64,000 nt of DNA. Origin: Datnioides undecimradiatus (lineage: Eukaryota; Chordata; Actinopteri; Lobotiformes; Datnioididae). Shown here one piece after another: positions 1 to 9,829 of this stretch. Every line of letters starts with the position of its first letter. Position 1 is the stretch's first letter. Below the pieces are notes generated by a model. It was given only the letters and a program-made list of their open reading frames with translations. It was not told where the DNA came from and searched no databases. The DNA lies in contig WARS01000011.1 of assembly GCA_008933995.1 (NCBI GenBank), forward strand, positions 13,669,516 through 13,733,515. The letters are read 5' to 3'. Position numbers and translations under genes: made by a program.

Positions 1-380
1 CTGTGTGTGGTTGTGTTTCTATATTTGGTTGTTTTTTCTCCTGTCAAAGCATTTTTTCTTTTATGTTCCACATATATTGTCAAATTGATGAAATTCTTCA
101 TTCGCTTGTGGTTTTTTTTATATGCAGTGTGTTGAGCTTTCAGGGCCACTGTTAATAATTCATTTAAAGACTAAATTGCCTTGATCCATAATTTGGTTTC
201 ATAATTCCATAAATATTAACTATTTAGATCTCATATTGACAGAAGTGCCTGCAGTCTCATCCCATGTCAGTAGATGTTTTTTCAACTAATTAGCTCCCAT
301 AATGTCATGATCTCCATGACCCATTGAAGTTGTGTATGCTCCCTCAAACGTCCCTCTCTTCATGAACATCCCTCCTGCAG
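1..380 (+). other. nrcam intron (3' part), ending at a splice acceptor
   Basis: This AT-rich stretch has no coding signal. It ends in a pyrimidine-rich tract and CTGCAG directly before the first recognisable nrcam exon at 381. I see no other feature in it. Confidence 0.7.
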
Positions 381-542
381 GTGAAGGTGAAGAGGAGTGG
401 CAGAAAGAGCTTGTGAACGGCACTCAGAACATTATGCTGAAGGGCTTAAAGGGGGGCCTCTCCTATAGGGTGCGTTTGGTGGCCAAAGGTCACCACGACC
501 AGCCGCTCCACCTCTCTGAGGAGCTATTGGTCACGGTCCCAG
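381..542 (+). CDS. nrcam: nrcam exon: C-terminal part of the last fibronectin III domain
   Basis: The acceptor CTGCAG ends at 380 and the donor GTGAGG starts at 543. The exon is 162 bp, entered with two bases of a codon and leaving one base over. It encodes [14 protein letters not shown] and a typical FN3 F-strand with the [10 protein letters not shown] pattern, ending in LLVTVP. Confidence 0.9.
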
Positions 543-2655
543 GTGAGGCAGTTCCTGGGCGGTCGCCTCAACCATGGCCTGGCCTGGCCTTGCACTGTGT
601 CGTGTGTAGAATGTGTAGTAGTTTTGTGCCGTCGAGCAATTATAATTCAGTCAAGCATGGGTTTAACAGACTTGTCGTGGTCACTCAATATGCCAGGCAT
701 GTACTGTAGTGATGTAGTGACATTGTGTAGCAGCGTGCATGATGGTGTGGTTGAATATCAGCGTAATTAAATCAGTCCTGTAGATTTTGTAATTAGATAA
801 AATGGATATCATTTTCATATAGGACATTAATACATGTGTAGTGGTGTAATATTGTAATATTCAGCCTAATATCACCCACAGTAAACCTGTCTGTACACTG
901 TGCGTTTGTGTGTAATCTCTTTGTGTCTGTGTGAATGTATGGCTGTCTGTGTATGCACTTTGTAAGATTGATTTCCTATAGTGTGTACTAATGTGGTCTC
1001 AGCAATGCAGTCAAGTCACCATTAAATAGGATATTTCTAACTTGTCTAACATGAAATTCTAATGTAACAATAAGCAATCATGATCCACCCATGAGTTGAA
1101 AGCCCTAACAAGCACATATTAAGAGCTCAATACATGTTTGTTTATGCACACAATTGATGATTGTTTTGATTTTTCCCTTCCTACTGGGAAAGGATCATCT
1201 AGTCATAAATGTTAAGTCTTCCTCTCCTCCTCTGGCCAGCTGTGGCAAGCAGACAGGTGGATATCGCCACTCAGGGATGGTTCATTGGCCTCATGTGTGC
1301 CATTGCTCTGCTCATCCTGATCCTCCTCATCATCTGCTTTATCCAGAGGAATAAAGGAGGGAAATACCCTGGTCAGTAGTCACACAAATACCGATTACGC
1401 ACTATAATGCTTTATGTGTCCACATTCAATGATATTTGTTTGGATTTTAAGATTACTTTCAGTTACAGTGCATGGCTGCCACAACAGCACAAACATTTAC
1501 TTGTATTATTAACTATCAATATATATCGTGTTTAGTTTTTTATTGAAACTTTACTCCAACAGTACATGGGAGTATTATTATTATTATAACATATTATTAC
1601 AATATAATTATATAAAGCAACTACGGGCAACAAAAACAACTTTATGCACTGCTCCAAACAATATTTGATGTTCAAATACACCTTTTCTGAACTACATGAA
1701 CTGATTTGTCTAAATTGCATCTTCTCGTCTTACTAGTCAAAGAGAAGGAGGACGCACACACAGACCCTGAGTTTCAGCCCATGAAAGATGATGACTGTAC
1801 TTTTGGGGAATACAGGTGAGAGAAAGTGCTCCGGCCTCTGGAGCCCCAGAGCCCATTTTTACCCATCAACCCTTGCCCCAATCCTTGCTCTTGCCCAGAC
1901 CTGCTCTCTCTCTGGCTGGGCTGGAGCTCTGCACTCCCTCCCTCTTCTCCACCCTTACAGCTGACCAATAACTGACCCAGGATCACCAATAAGAGAAACA
2001 AGAAGAAGAAGTGTCCCCCCCATCTGAACTCCTCTCCTCCACCGTGAAGCACAAGATTTTTGTTCAGGGTTCTGGGACGTCCTGGATGCTACTTGTATTG
2101 GACTCTCTTGTGTGTTTGCTTGACATTATGACATTGTGGTGTCATTTGAGAAGCAGGATTCTTCAGGTTTAAGGGATTTAGGGGTTTGGGTGTTCATTCA
2201 AAACTTTAAATAAGACTGTCAGGAAAGAAAATATAAGCTAGATTCACTTGCAACACATCCTAAACTGACCCCAAGCATCAAATCCCTTTCCATCTAATAA
2301 GCTACTCACATACATCCTGTGTACAGTATACATAGTATTAACACTTTGCCTCGTGGATTGCTATTTACATACACAACTCTCATCAGATTGAAAATGACTG
2401 AAATGACCATTCTGAGTATCTTACAGCATTTATCCAGCTATGCTTGTTAGCATCCTCTTTCTAGGCTGCTTCTCCAATCGCACGCAGATTAAGGAACAAT
2501 GAAGCACTTTACTTCTGTATAGCTAGCATTTTCGAATTGTTTTTTTATAAGTCGATTTATAAGATGGTCTTGCTTTTATATTTTATATTCCTTTTTGTAT
2601 TATGTATACATAAATCTGTTCTATGGATTTTATGCTGTGATAAATACATATCGAC

Positions 2656-2693
<38 letters not shown>

Positions 2694-5249
2694 CTCTATA
2701 ATATGTGATATGCATGGTGATGGTGTGAAGACCTGATCTGATATATGAAAATTTGCTCTAGGCAATAATGCATTGAATGGAATTAATATTCATATTTAGA
2801 TTTACAGTATACAGATGCATATGGATCTTACATGAAATTATCAGCATGTTTGAGAGAAGCAATCATCAGTGTCCAAGAGCTGGTTAATGCTGTTCATAAC
2901 ACACCTGGTAGCCATTCTCTATCGAGGACTAAGGCGGGTGATATTCTACACTTTTATTATTGTCAACAAATCCTTTAATCAGACAAAAACACAGGTGCCC
3001 AGGAAGTGGACTGCGCTTTGAAGCCAGTCTGATAAAGTGGCGAAATTGTAATCACAGCTACATCAGGCTTTTATAGACTTACACTGATAAGGAAGTGGCT
3101 GTAACATAGTAAACACTTTTTAAGCAACAGAGAACCTGAAATGACTCATTTCACTGTCAGAATAGGATCCATCTTGTATGATAACATTTAGAAAGTCTAC
3201 AAGAGTTTCATGATTAAATCATATATACACATTTAAGATAGTTGAGGGCTAAACTGGATGTTATCAGGCCCAAACAGCAAAAGTCTCTGGCGTGCATGCT
3301 TGCAGTGGCCCATAGAGCATGTGCAGCGCGCATTTATCCGGTTGAATTCTTTACAGTGCTGCTCTCGGGTTCACTGAGCAGCTGTCATAGAAATGTACCC
3401 CACTTCCAATCCTGCATCCATCTCTCCCTAATACATCCATGTTAAAACCAGTGACTTCTCCATCTTTTTTGTGTCTCCCTGTTATAAGCTTCCTACTGGA
3501 GACTAAAAACCATAAAAAGTATTATGGCAGAGAGGAATAATCTTTGACACACAATGTATACCTCTTAGTGCGATTAATTCATTGTTTTTGTCTTTTCATG
3601 GGATTCGTTGACAGCAACAAAAATGTAGAACGTCAGCAGGCTTATTCTTTAAAACTCATATAGTTGTGTAAAATGAGAGACCTATTTACACTGAAAGAGA
3701 TTCTCTTCTATGGATATCAACATCAAAGAACTCCAGTAGACAATAAATCACAAGGCAAAGTGTATAAATATTATAGTGCCTTCGTGAGAGTATACTTTAT
3801 ATCCATGCTGTTTCATGAAGCTCAGCTGGAACCTTACAGTATGTCAATAAAGGCATAACTTAATTCAACTGAGCTGTTCTTGTGTGACTGCAGGAGAGCT
3901 GTACGTTCAGACTCTACATGTACATGGCACATGTGCCTGTCAAAGAGCCACACTTAATAAGAAATCATCTGAAGTGTGTGCATAGTGCAATCAAGAGTGA
4001 CTGTTGTGTTGTGTGGGATCTCAGCTGGATCTCCTCATCTGATTGCCGGTGTATAGGTCTCAGGAAAGGTAAGGGTGATGATGGTGTGTGGGTGGGGTGG
4101 GGAGTGTAAGGTCAATGTTTTGTAAATCTAGCATGTGAGGAGAGTCAGTGGATAGTCGGGTCACCGTGGAGAAAAAAGGCTTGCTGTTATAACATCCCAG
4201 GCTGTCATCAAGTTTAACACAAGGTCACAAAGCCTTCATCACGTACAACACATAGACAAGTCATTCATCTGTGGCTTTGCTGTACTAGTTTGATCCCTTA
4301 AAATGATCTTGCATACTGATTAATATCCATTTCAATTTAAGAACTTTTCAGCATTACAGTATGATGGCTTTGTGATCTTATCTCATTGATGTTCAACTCA
4401 TGTGCGTGGAATGTTTTTGACTATCTGATATCCAAAGAAAACTTTCTTTGCAGATTGTTCATGCATTTTGCCAATTTGTGATTATTACCATGCTTGCTTG
4501 GGGGAATTGTTTGGCTGAGACCTTGCTTTCCAAGTTTTATTCACTTCATTGCCTTGTATTTTCTGTTTTTCATCACACCTCTGTCTCATGTGGGGGGAAA
4601 TGCTTTTTGTCAAACAGCACATTTACCACTCCATATTTGGTTTCAGGGGGAATTTGAACAGGATATGATTGCTTGAGCTTTATTCCCCTGTTGCCTGATG
4701 GAAACCAACTAATCATTCATAGCTACCGTTTTTTAGACGTGGAGCAAACCAAATTCAAATTTGCTTCTTGTGCAGTGGGCTGGAGTGTCCACTGTTGCAT
4801 ATCAGTGAAAGATTCTGACTTTAAGCTCATGACATAAAACATATCTTTAATCTTCAAACGTTAAAAACTAAACAAACTGGGTTGTAGTAAAAGTACCAAT
4901 TGGCAGGTCAGTGCTCCATCTAAAAAAAGTGATCACTAATCTCTTTGTTGCATCTGTCACATCATCTCACCTGTAACACCTGCATGTTATTTTCTCCTTC
5001 AGTGACAATGAGGACCATAAACCGTTAAAAGGGAGCCGCACGCCATCTAATGGGACAGTTAAGAGAGAAGACAGTGACGACAGTTTAGTTGACTACGGAG
5101 AAGGAGGAGACGGACAGTTCAACGAGGATGGCTCGTTTATCGGCCAGTATAGTGGAAAGAGTGCCAGCAGGGACACTGCTGAGGGCCACGAGAGTTCGGA
5201 GGCCCCATCCCCTATTAACGCCATGAACTCCTTGAACTCATTTGTGTAG
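381..5249 (+). CDS. nrcam: Neuronal cell adhesion molecule (NrCAM), 3' end of gene
   Basis: NrCAM is a single-pass L1-family adhesion receptor of axons and nodes of Ranvier. It binds ankyrin inside the cell and contactins and neurofascin outside. The coding exons seen are 381-542, 1240-1371, 1737-1815 and 5003-5249, and all join in frame at GT-AG sites. In order they encode the end of a fibronectin III domain ([10 protein letters not shown] strand, NGT glycosylation site), a membrane-proximal [12 protein letters not shown] segment, one transmembrane helix ([20 protein letters not shown]) followed by basic QRNKGGK, and a cytoplasmic tail. The tail has [20 protein letters not shown], the ankyrin-binding [12 protein letters not shown] and the C-terminal NSFV PDZ ligand. 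The [14 protein letters not shown] and [12 protein letters not shown] stretches and the NSFV end fit NrCAM better than L1, CHL1 or neurofascin. The Ig domains and earlier FN3 repeats lie upstream of the window. I cannot tell which teleost paralogue this is. Confidence 0.93.
1240..1371 (+). CDS. nrcam: nrcam exon: juxtamembrane and transmembrane segment
   Basis: The acceptor GGCCAG ends at 1239 and the donor GTCAGT starts at 1372. This 132-bp symmetric exon encodes [12 protein letters not shown], a hydrophobic helix of about 20 residues and the basic stop-transfer QRNKGGKYP. This is the most conserved part of the L1-family membrane region. Confidence 0.93.
1737..1815 (+). CDS. nrcam: nrcam exon: first cytoplasmic exon ending in FGEY
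   Basis: The acceptor ACTAG ends at 1736 and the donor GTGAGA starts at 1816. The 79-bp exon encodes [20 protein letters not shown] followed by CTFGEY and two bases (AG) of the next codon. Joined directly to 5003 it reads YSDNED. In L1-family genes the RSLE mini-exon is inserted exactly after this tyrosine. Confidence 0.92.
2655..2694. repeat. (AT)n microsatellite
   Basis: An almost uninterrupted alternating AT tract with one ACA interruption, inside the last nrcam intron. Confidence 0.9.
4057..4068 (+). CDS. nrcam: Candidate nrcam 12-nt microexon (RSQE, RSLE-equivalent position)
   Basis: The twelve bases GTCTCAGGAAAG are preceded by TATAG and followed by GTAAGG, so both splice sites are present. 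Inserted between the flanking exons (phase AG|...|T) they keep the frame and change EYSDNED to EYRSQESDNED. The classic L1-family neuronal mini-exon adds RSLE at this point and creates the YRSL endocytosis signal. Here Leu is Gln, so the YxxPhi motif would not be completed. Position, size, phase and three of four residues match. Use as an exon is inferred and needs RNA evidence. Confidence 0.5.
5003..5249 (+). CDS. nrcam: nrcam terminal coding exon: ankyrin and PDZ-binding tail
   Basis: The acceptor CTTCAG ends at 5002 and the TAG stop is 5247-5249. The exon completes a serine codon and adds 82 codons. It includes [10 protein letters not shown], the ankyrin-binding FIGQY motif at 5136-5150, the [13 protein letters not shown] segment and the terminal SFV. 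Phosphorylation of the FIGQY tyrosine is known to release ankyrin in this family. The S-x-V end is a class I PDZ ligand. Confidence 0.95.
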
Positions 5250-5822
5250 CCTAGCAGACCAGTATGAGGTGGTGCACTGACTGCTAAATCCCCACATCAC
5301 TCTTAGAGGGCTGCTCCAACACAGCATGGCTTTATGATCACATCTCCATCCCCTGTGCCACACGCGCCACATGAAATGCAAACAGCTCATCAAAGACATT
5401 TGTGTTTTCACTTGGAAATCTTCACGGAGAGGCTTTGAAACTGTGTTCATTACAACTGTATCCAAAACAGCATTTAGGAAGGAAGTAGGAAGTAGCTCAA
5501 CCTGACATTTGATTTTAACAGTGCATGAAATACCTGATATGACCTAAATCCATATATAAATTAACACTTTGATATTAACAAGTTTTGCATTTTTACCACA
5601 CATCTCTTATGGACTATGCAGTGCTCGTCTGAACTATATTTGTTTTTTTGTTATTGGTTATTATATTATCTACTATGTTCAAATAGTAATCAGTGTCTAC
5701 AGCAAATGGCTATTATTCCATGTAATTTTTTCCAACACAGAAGTGTGTAAAGGGATCTGTATTTAATAATGTAATTCCTCCATGTAATTCCATTTACAGT
5801 GCACCACGCAGAATATGTACAG

Positions 5823-5830
5823 TGTAAATA
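5823..5830 (+). promoter_or_regulatory. Pumilio-like element in nrcam 3' UTR
   Basis: TGTAAATA matches the UGUANAUA Pumilio recognition element on the sense strand of the UTR. Function is inferred. Confidence 0.35.
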
Positions 5831-6637
5831 TATATAAAGTGAGCTATCTGTAAACTGAATATTGGGAGCAGTGCACACCCGCATGCTTGTGATTGCTGCA
5901 TTGATACATCCTCATCTGTCAGCACCCTGTTGTGAATGATCCACCTGCACCGATAAAAGGAGGAGGCTGAAATGCTGCATGGCATGTCACATGACCTCAT
6001 AACCTTTGCCCTGCACATAACCTCCTTTTATTAAGTTTGATCTGAAGGCCAGTGGGGAACGCTGAGGGTGTGACAGCTCGCCTCAGGCCCTGCAGTGCTC
6101 CGTCAGCAGGTAGTGGTAGTGCCTTTTCTTCATAACAACGATTCGATTGTGAAGTGTCTTTCCACAGTTCAGTGACTGGAACAGAGAGGGTTGTAGGACT
6201 GCAGAAGTCGCATCCAAGGATGGATAAGATAAGCTTGAGAAGAGGAGTCTGTGGAGGGAGGAATAATTCATATACTCTTGTCATCTTTTTTTTAAAAGAC
6301 ACCTCCCAATGCCTTGAGACACAGGACCGGCTTTGATTCCTCCAAGAAGCTAAATGCACCCACATACAACATTGTTAAAACCACATCTGGTGCATTTTCA
6401 AAGTCTGCAGTCATCATGTACAGTATGCCCGAGTGTATGAATGTATGGATATCTGTGAGTGCGTAAGTGTGTGTGTGTCTGTGTGTGTGCGATCCAGTAC
6501 ATTATTCAGTTCCTATTAGGCAAGAATGGTTCACTTGTACTAACTACACTTGAGGGCCTTTGGATGGGATCAAGATTTGTTTTTCTCTTAACTTGCATCA
6601 AGTTTTTTTTTTTAAGATGTGTAGAATTTGTTGAATT

Positions 6638-6645
6638 TGTAAATA
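6638..6645 (+). promoter_or_regulatory. Second Pumilio-like element in nrcam 3' UTR
   Basis: A second sense-strand TGTAAATA, about 0.8 kb after the first. Function is inferred. Confidence 0.35.
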
Positions 6646-7132
6646 TCTTAATTGATGTACAGGGGCAAGCAGCTTATAAGGCAGCCTAAGAGGCAATATT
6701 GTGCATGATATGGTTTAACTTGTTGATAGGACTGTATTAAATATAGAGTACCTGTAGAGAATATATATGAATATATTCATTTCTTTTCTTGCTGTGCACA
6801 GTGTACATTGTATTGTAACTAACTGGACAGAAAATTGCATATAAATTTGATTTTTTTTTCTCTGATTTCCTTGTCAGCAAGTTTGGTATTGTACATGAAT
6901 GTGTAGGATATGGCGACAATATTAAATGATGCACAAATTTACATTATACTGATTTTTATTGGTTCTACTCAGTCCCAATATACTGCCAAAATGATGCTTT
7001 TTTCTGACAGTATTGCAAATGGTTTTGTATTTAAGAAACAGATTTGTACTAACAGATACTTTCTTTGTCTCTATTTAAGTTTCTCCTTTTAGTGCAAGTA
7101 TGAAATTCAAGCTACTGGAAATATAATGAATG

Positions 7133-7138
7133 AATAAA
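7133..7138 (+). terminator. Candidate nrcam poly(A) signal AATAAA
   Basis: A canonical AATAAA after the long AT-rich UTR, followed by T-rich and TG-containing sequence. Later AATAAA copies at 7625 and 7817 fall inside an interspersed repeat and are less likely. Confidence 0.45.
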
Positions 7139-7429
7139 TAATTATCTGCTTTAATTTGTGTTTTTAGACTCGTTACTGAAGATGTAATTGCTCTCTCTGG
7201 AAATGAGTGATGCTCTAAATGGTGTTAGATTCAGTGAATCATAAAAATCCTGTTATTCAGTCTGTCCATGCTTAAATTATTCATCACATAACATTACAAA
7301 AAAATATGCCACATAATAACAATAGCAAATTCTACGACTGCAGAAATGAGAAATTTATGAAAAGCTTTATACATGTATATTTGTGCAGTATGTTGGTGTG
7401 TTCATGGGCATATATGCGTGTGTGTGTAT

Positions 7430-7948
7430 AGTGGTGGTAGAAGTACTCGGATCCTTTACTCAAGCAAAAGTATCAGTGCAATAATTTAAAAGGCCCACGC
7501 GCAGTAAACACACATAAGCATCAGTTCAATGTATGTATTCATAATAATACTCATTCTTGAATGCTGACGGACATATAGTTTTGTATACCATGTTATAGTT
7601 TATATAATATGTTATGCATCATTGAATAAACAGTTGTACGTAGCTGGATGACAAAGAGTCAGTTTTAGCTTCTTATATCCACTTGATCTCATTCAGTGCA
7701 AACTCAAGCCGACAAGGTAGAACCACTGTAGTTTAATATTTGGTAATGCATTGTATTTTAAGTATTTTTCAATTAATTGTTTGTTTTTTCATGCAAAATC
7801 TGAGAAGTAACTAATCAATAAAAGCTGCAAAGTAAAAAAAAATTACAATATTTTGCTCTGAATTGCAAATAAATTTTTTTAAAAATCATACTGTAAGATA
7901 GAATGGAAATACTCGAGTAACTGCATTTAAGCCAAGTATTTGAGTAGA
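7430..7948 (+). mobile_element. Teleost interspersed repeat (GTGGTAGAAGTACTC family)
   Basis: The left end reads GTGGTAGAAGTACTCGGATC then CTTTACTCAAGCAAAAGTA. The right end reads GGAAATACTCGAGTAACTGC and later AAGTATTTGAGTA. I recognise this start and end from a very common non-coding repeat of teleost genomes whose ends are roughly inverted copies of each other. The copy is diverged and has no coding capacity. The formal family name would need a repeat-library search. Confidence 0.65.
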
Positions 7949-8337
7949 TGTGTGTGCATGTGTGAGTTGGCACTGGACCAATACCATCTTCTGCTGCACA
8001 TGCTTGGGATATATTTAGAGCTACGTGGACAAACATCCGATTTCAGCAGTTCAAAACTTCACAGCAGGAGTCAGTAACACCGCAGTACAACCATGCACAG
8101 CACAAACATACACCCTCAAATACACACTGAACAGTAACTCCACCCTGTGCAGTGAGCAGGAGCTGTGGGCTGTATGTTAATCTGGATGGCTACACCTGCC
8201 TCAGTCGCCTTAGAGTGGAGCAGCTATAGAAAGGCCTTATGGAACACGACAGTTGGGCTCCATCTTTTTGGCGCTCACTTGTGGCACTTCCACTTCCATT
8301 ACAGTCATATTGTCAGGGTAATAGCGAGAGAGCAGCC

Positions 8338-8350
8338 CGCCATCTGGTGC
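8338..8350 (-). promoter_or_regulatory. CTCF-like motif 1
   Basis: The minus strand reads GCACCAGATGGCG, close to the vertebrate CTCF core CCASYAGRKGGCR with one mismatch at the first base. It lies between two genes. Binding is inferred. Confidence 0.35.
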
Positions 8351-8801
8351 ATTATCACATAGCAATGGTGTCAGGAAGCCGGGAAGTCTGGTATCTAGTG
8401 TCTTGGAATTACTTTCTCTCCCTCTGGCAAAGACTCTTTGCCTTCTGTTCATTCAGGTACACTAATTCCTCTTCCTGAGTAAAGTTGTTTGGGGATATTT
8501 CACAAGATTGTTTGCACTTCATAACAGCGGTGATTGAAAGTGGCTAGCTGCTCCACATATGAATGAATTTTAGATCGATGGGTTTTTTTTATTTTCAAAA
8601 ATGAAGCCAAAGGTAATTTTATGAGGGATGGGAAGCCTCAGTGTGAACTGCAGCTGGTTGGACTGATGTCCGTATTATTTCAGCCAAGACACATGACTCT
8701 CACACTCAGCAGCAATGATCTCAAAGACCTGATGACCTTCTGCTAATGGATGATGATTCATCAAATTGTTAATGTTTGACAGATTTTCCCTCTTGACTTT
8801 A

Positions 8802-8815
8802 CTGCCACCTAGTGA
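8802..8815 (-). promoter_or_regulatory. CTCF-like motif 2
   Basis: The minus strand reads TCACTAGGTGGCAG, which matches the CTCF core at all but the first base. It has the same orientation as the motif 460 bp away. Binding is inferred. Confidence 0.4.
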
Positions 8816-9812
8816 TTTGAGGCAATTACACCGATTTGAGGCTGAAATAATCAACAGGCTTTTAAATGTCACAAAAGATACATGAATTGAACTGCCAGTA
8901 AAACCATTTATTGCCATTTTTACTGGTAATGACCACAATGAGAATATCTTTTGTTGAAGCCACAGCTGGACCATGCTGTTCACAGTTTGCTGAATTGCCT
9001 TAAATTTAAGCTGACAGTCTGTAAGCCTCTGAACTTGTTTGTCCCCATGTTGACATCCCCACTTCTCAATTACAAAGGCTTCCTGTAAGAGGCTTAGCTT
9101 TTTATTTTTCATGGCAACAGAATCACATTATTTGTATGTCGATTGGTGATCATTACCACCAAACAAGCAGCTGCCCCATTACCCTTCTGAACTCCACCCA
9201 CCACCCCCCTTCCAGCCGCTCCAAGTCAACCCCTCCTTTCATCCTCTCATTCCTCATCCAATCCTCAGTGGATTCATTCCGTGTCGGCTGTTCGTCTGCC
9301 ACAGCATCCATTATCCATTCCCACCTACTCTGTGTCCAGCTCCTTGATTTACTGCTGGGCGGAAAGCCTGGTTTGAATTGATCTATAGCTGGTTTTCATG
9401 TCTACCTCCAGTCAGCTTTCAATGGGAGAAAAAAGATCATTACATGGTCTCACAGTCCTGTTTCCAAACAACCTGGGAGCTTTCAAGCGCATCATTTGCA
9501 TCCCAGATGCTCAAGAGAAGGACGTCAGCATCTACAAGGTCCCCAATAAGACATTATGCAGAATAAAGAATATCAAAGGCAGGTATTAGAAAAATGCCAT
9601 CATTTAGTTTCTGATATTTCTGAGTGTGTGCTGAGCTTCAGGGCGTCTGCTCCTTTAGATATAAGTGTCAGAGTCTTTGTGTCTTTATGTAAATTTGCCC
9701 TTTACTGATGCTCAAAGAGCTGGGGAGGATAATTGTTTATGATTACTCTGTGACATTTCCATATGGCTGACAAACGGTTTGCTAACAGACACACTCAGTG
9801 ACACAGACATAG

Positions 9813-9829
9813 ACACACACACACACACA
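9813..9829. repeat. (AC)n microsatellite
   Basis: A pure AC dinucleotide run of about 17 bp in intergenic sequence. Confidence 0.85.

Larger units (their letters stand above)
1816..5002 (+). other. Last nrcam intron
   Basis: This 3.2-kb intron separates the two cytoplasmic exons. Apart from the candidate microexon at 4057-4068 and a TA/TATG simple repeat near 2655-2694, I see no coding or structural feature. The short open frames in it have no recognisable domain. Confidence 0.75.
5250..7155 (+). other. nrcam: nrcam 3' UTR (extent inferred)
   Basis: The region after the stop is AT-rich, lacks further nrcam-like coding sequence and has several possible poly(A) signals. The best is AATAAA at 7133-7138, giving a UTR of about 1.9 kb. 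It contains two Pumilio-type TGTAAATA elements and T-rich stretches. The true end cannot be fixed from sequence alone. Confidence 0.6.

Noticed and set aside
8675-9112. 145-codon minus-strand open frame in the intergenic region
   Set aside because: No recognisable domain, an AT-rich composition and no supporting exon structure. Probably chance.
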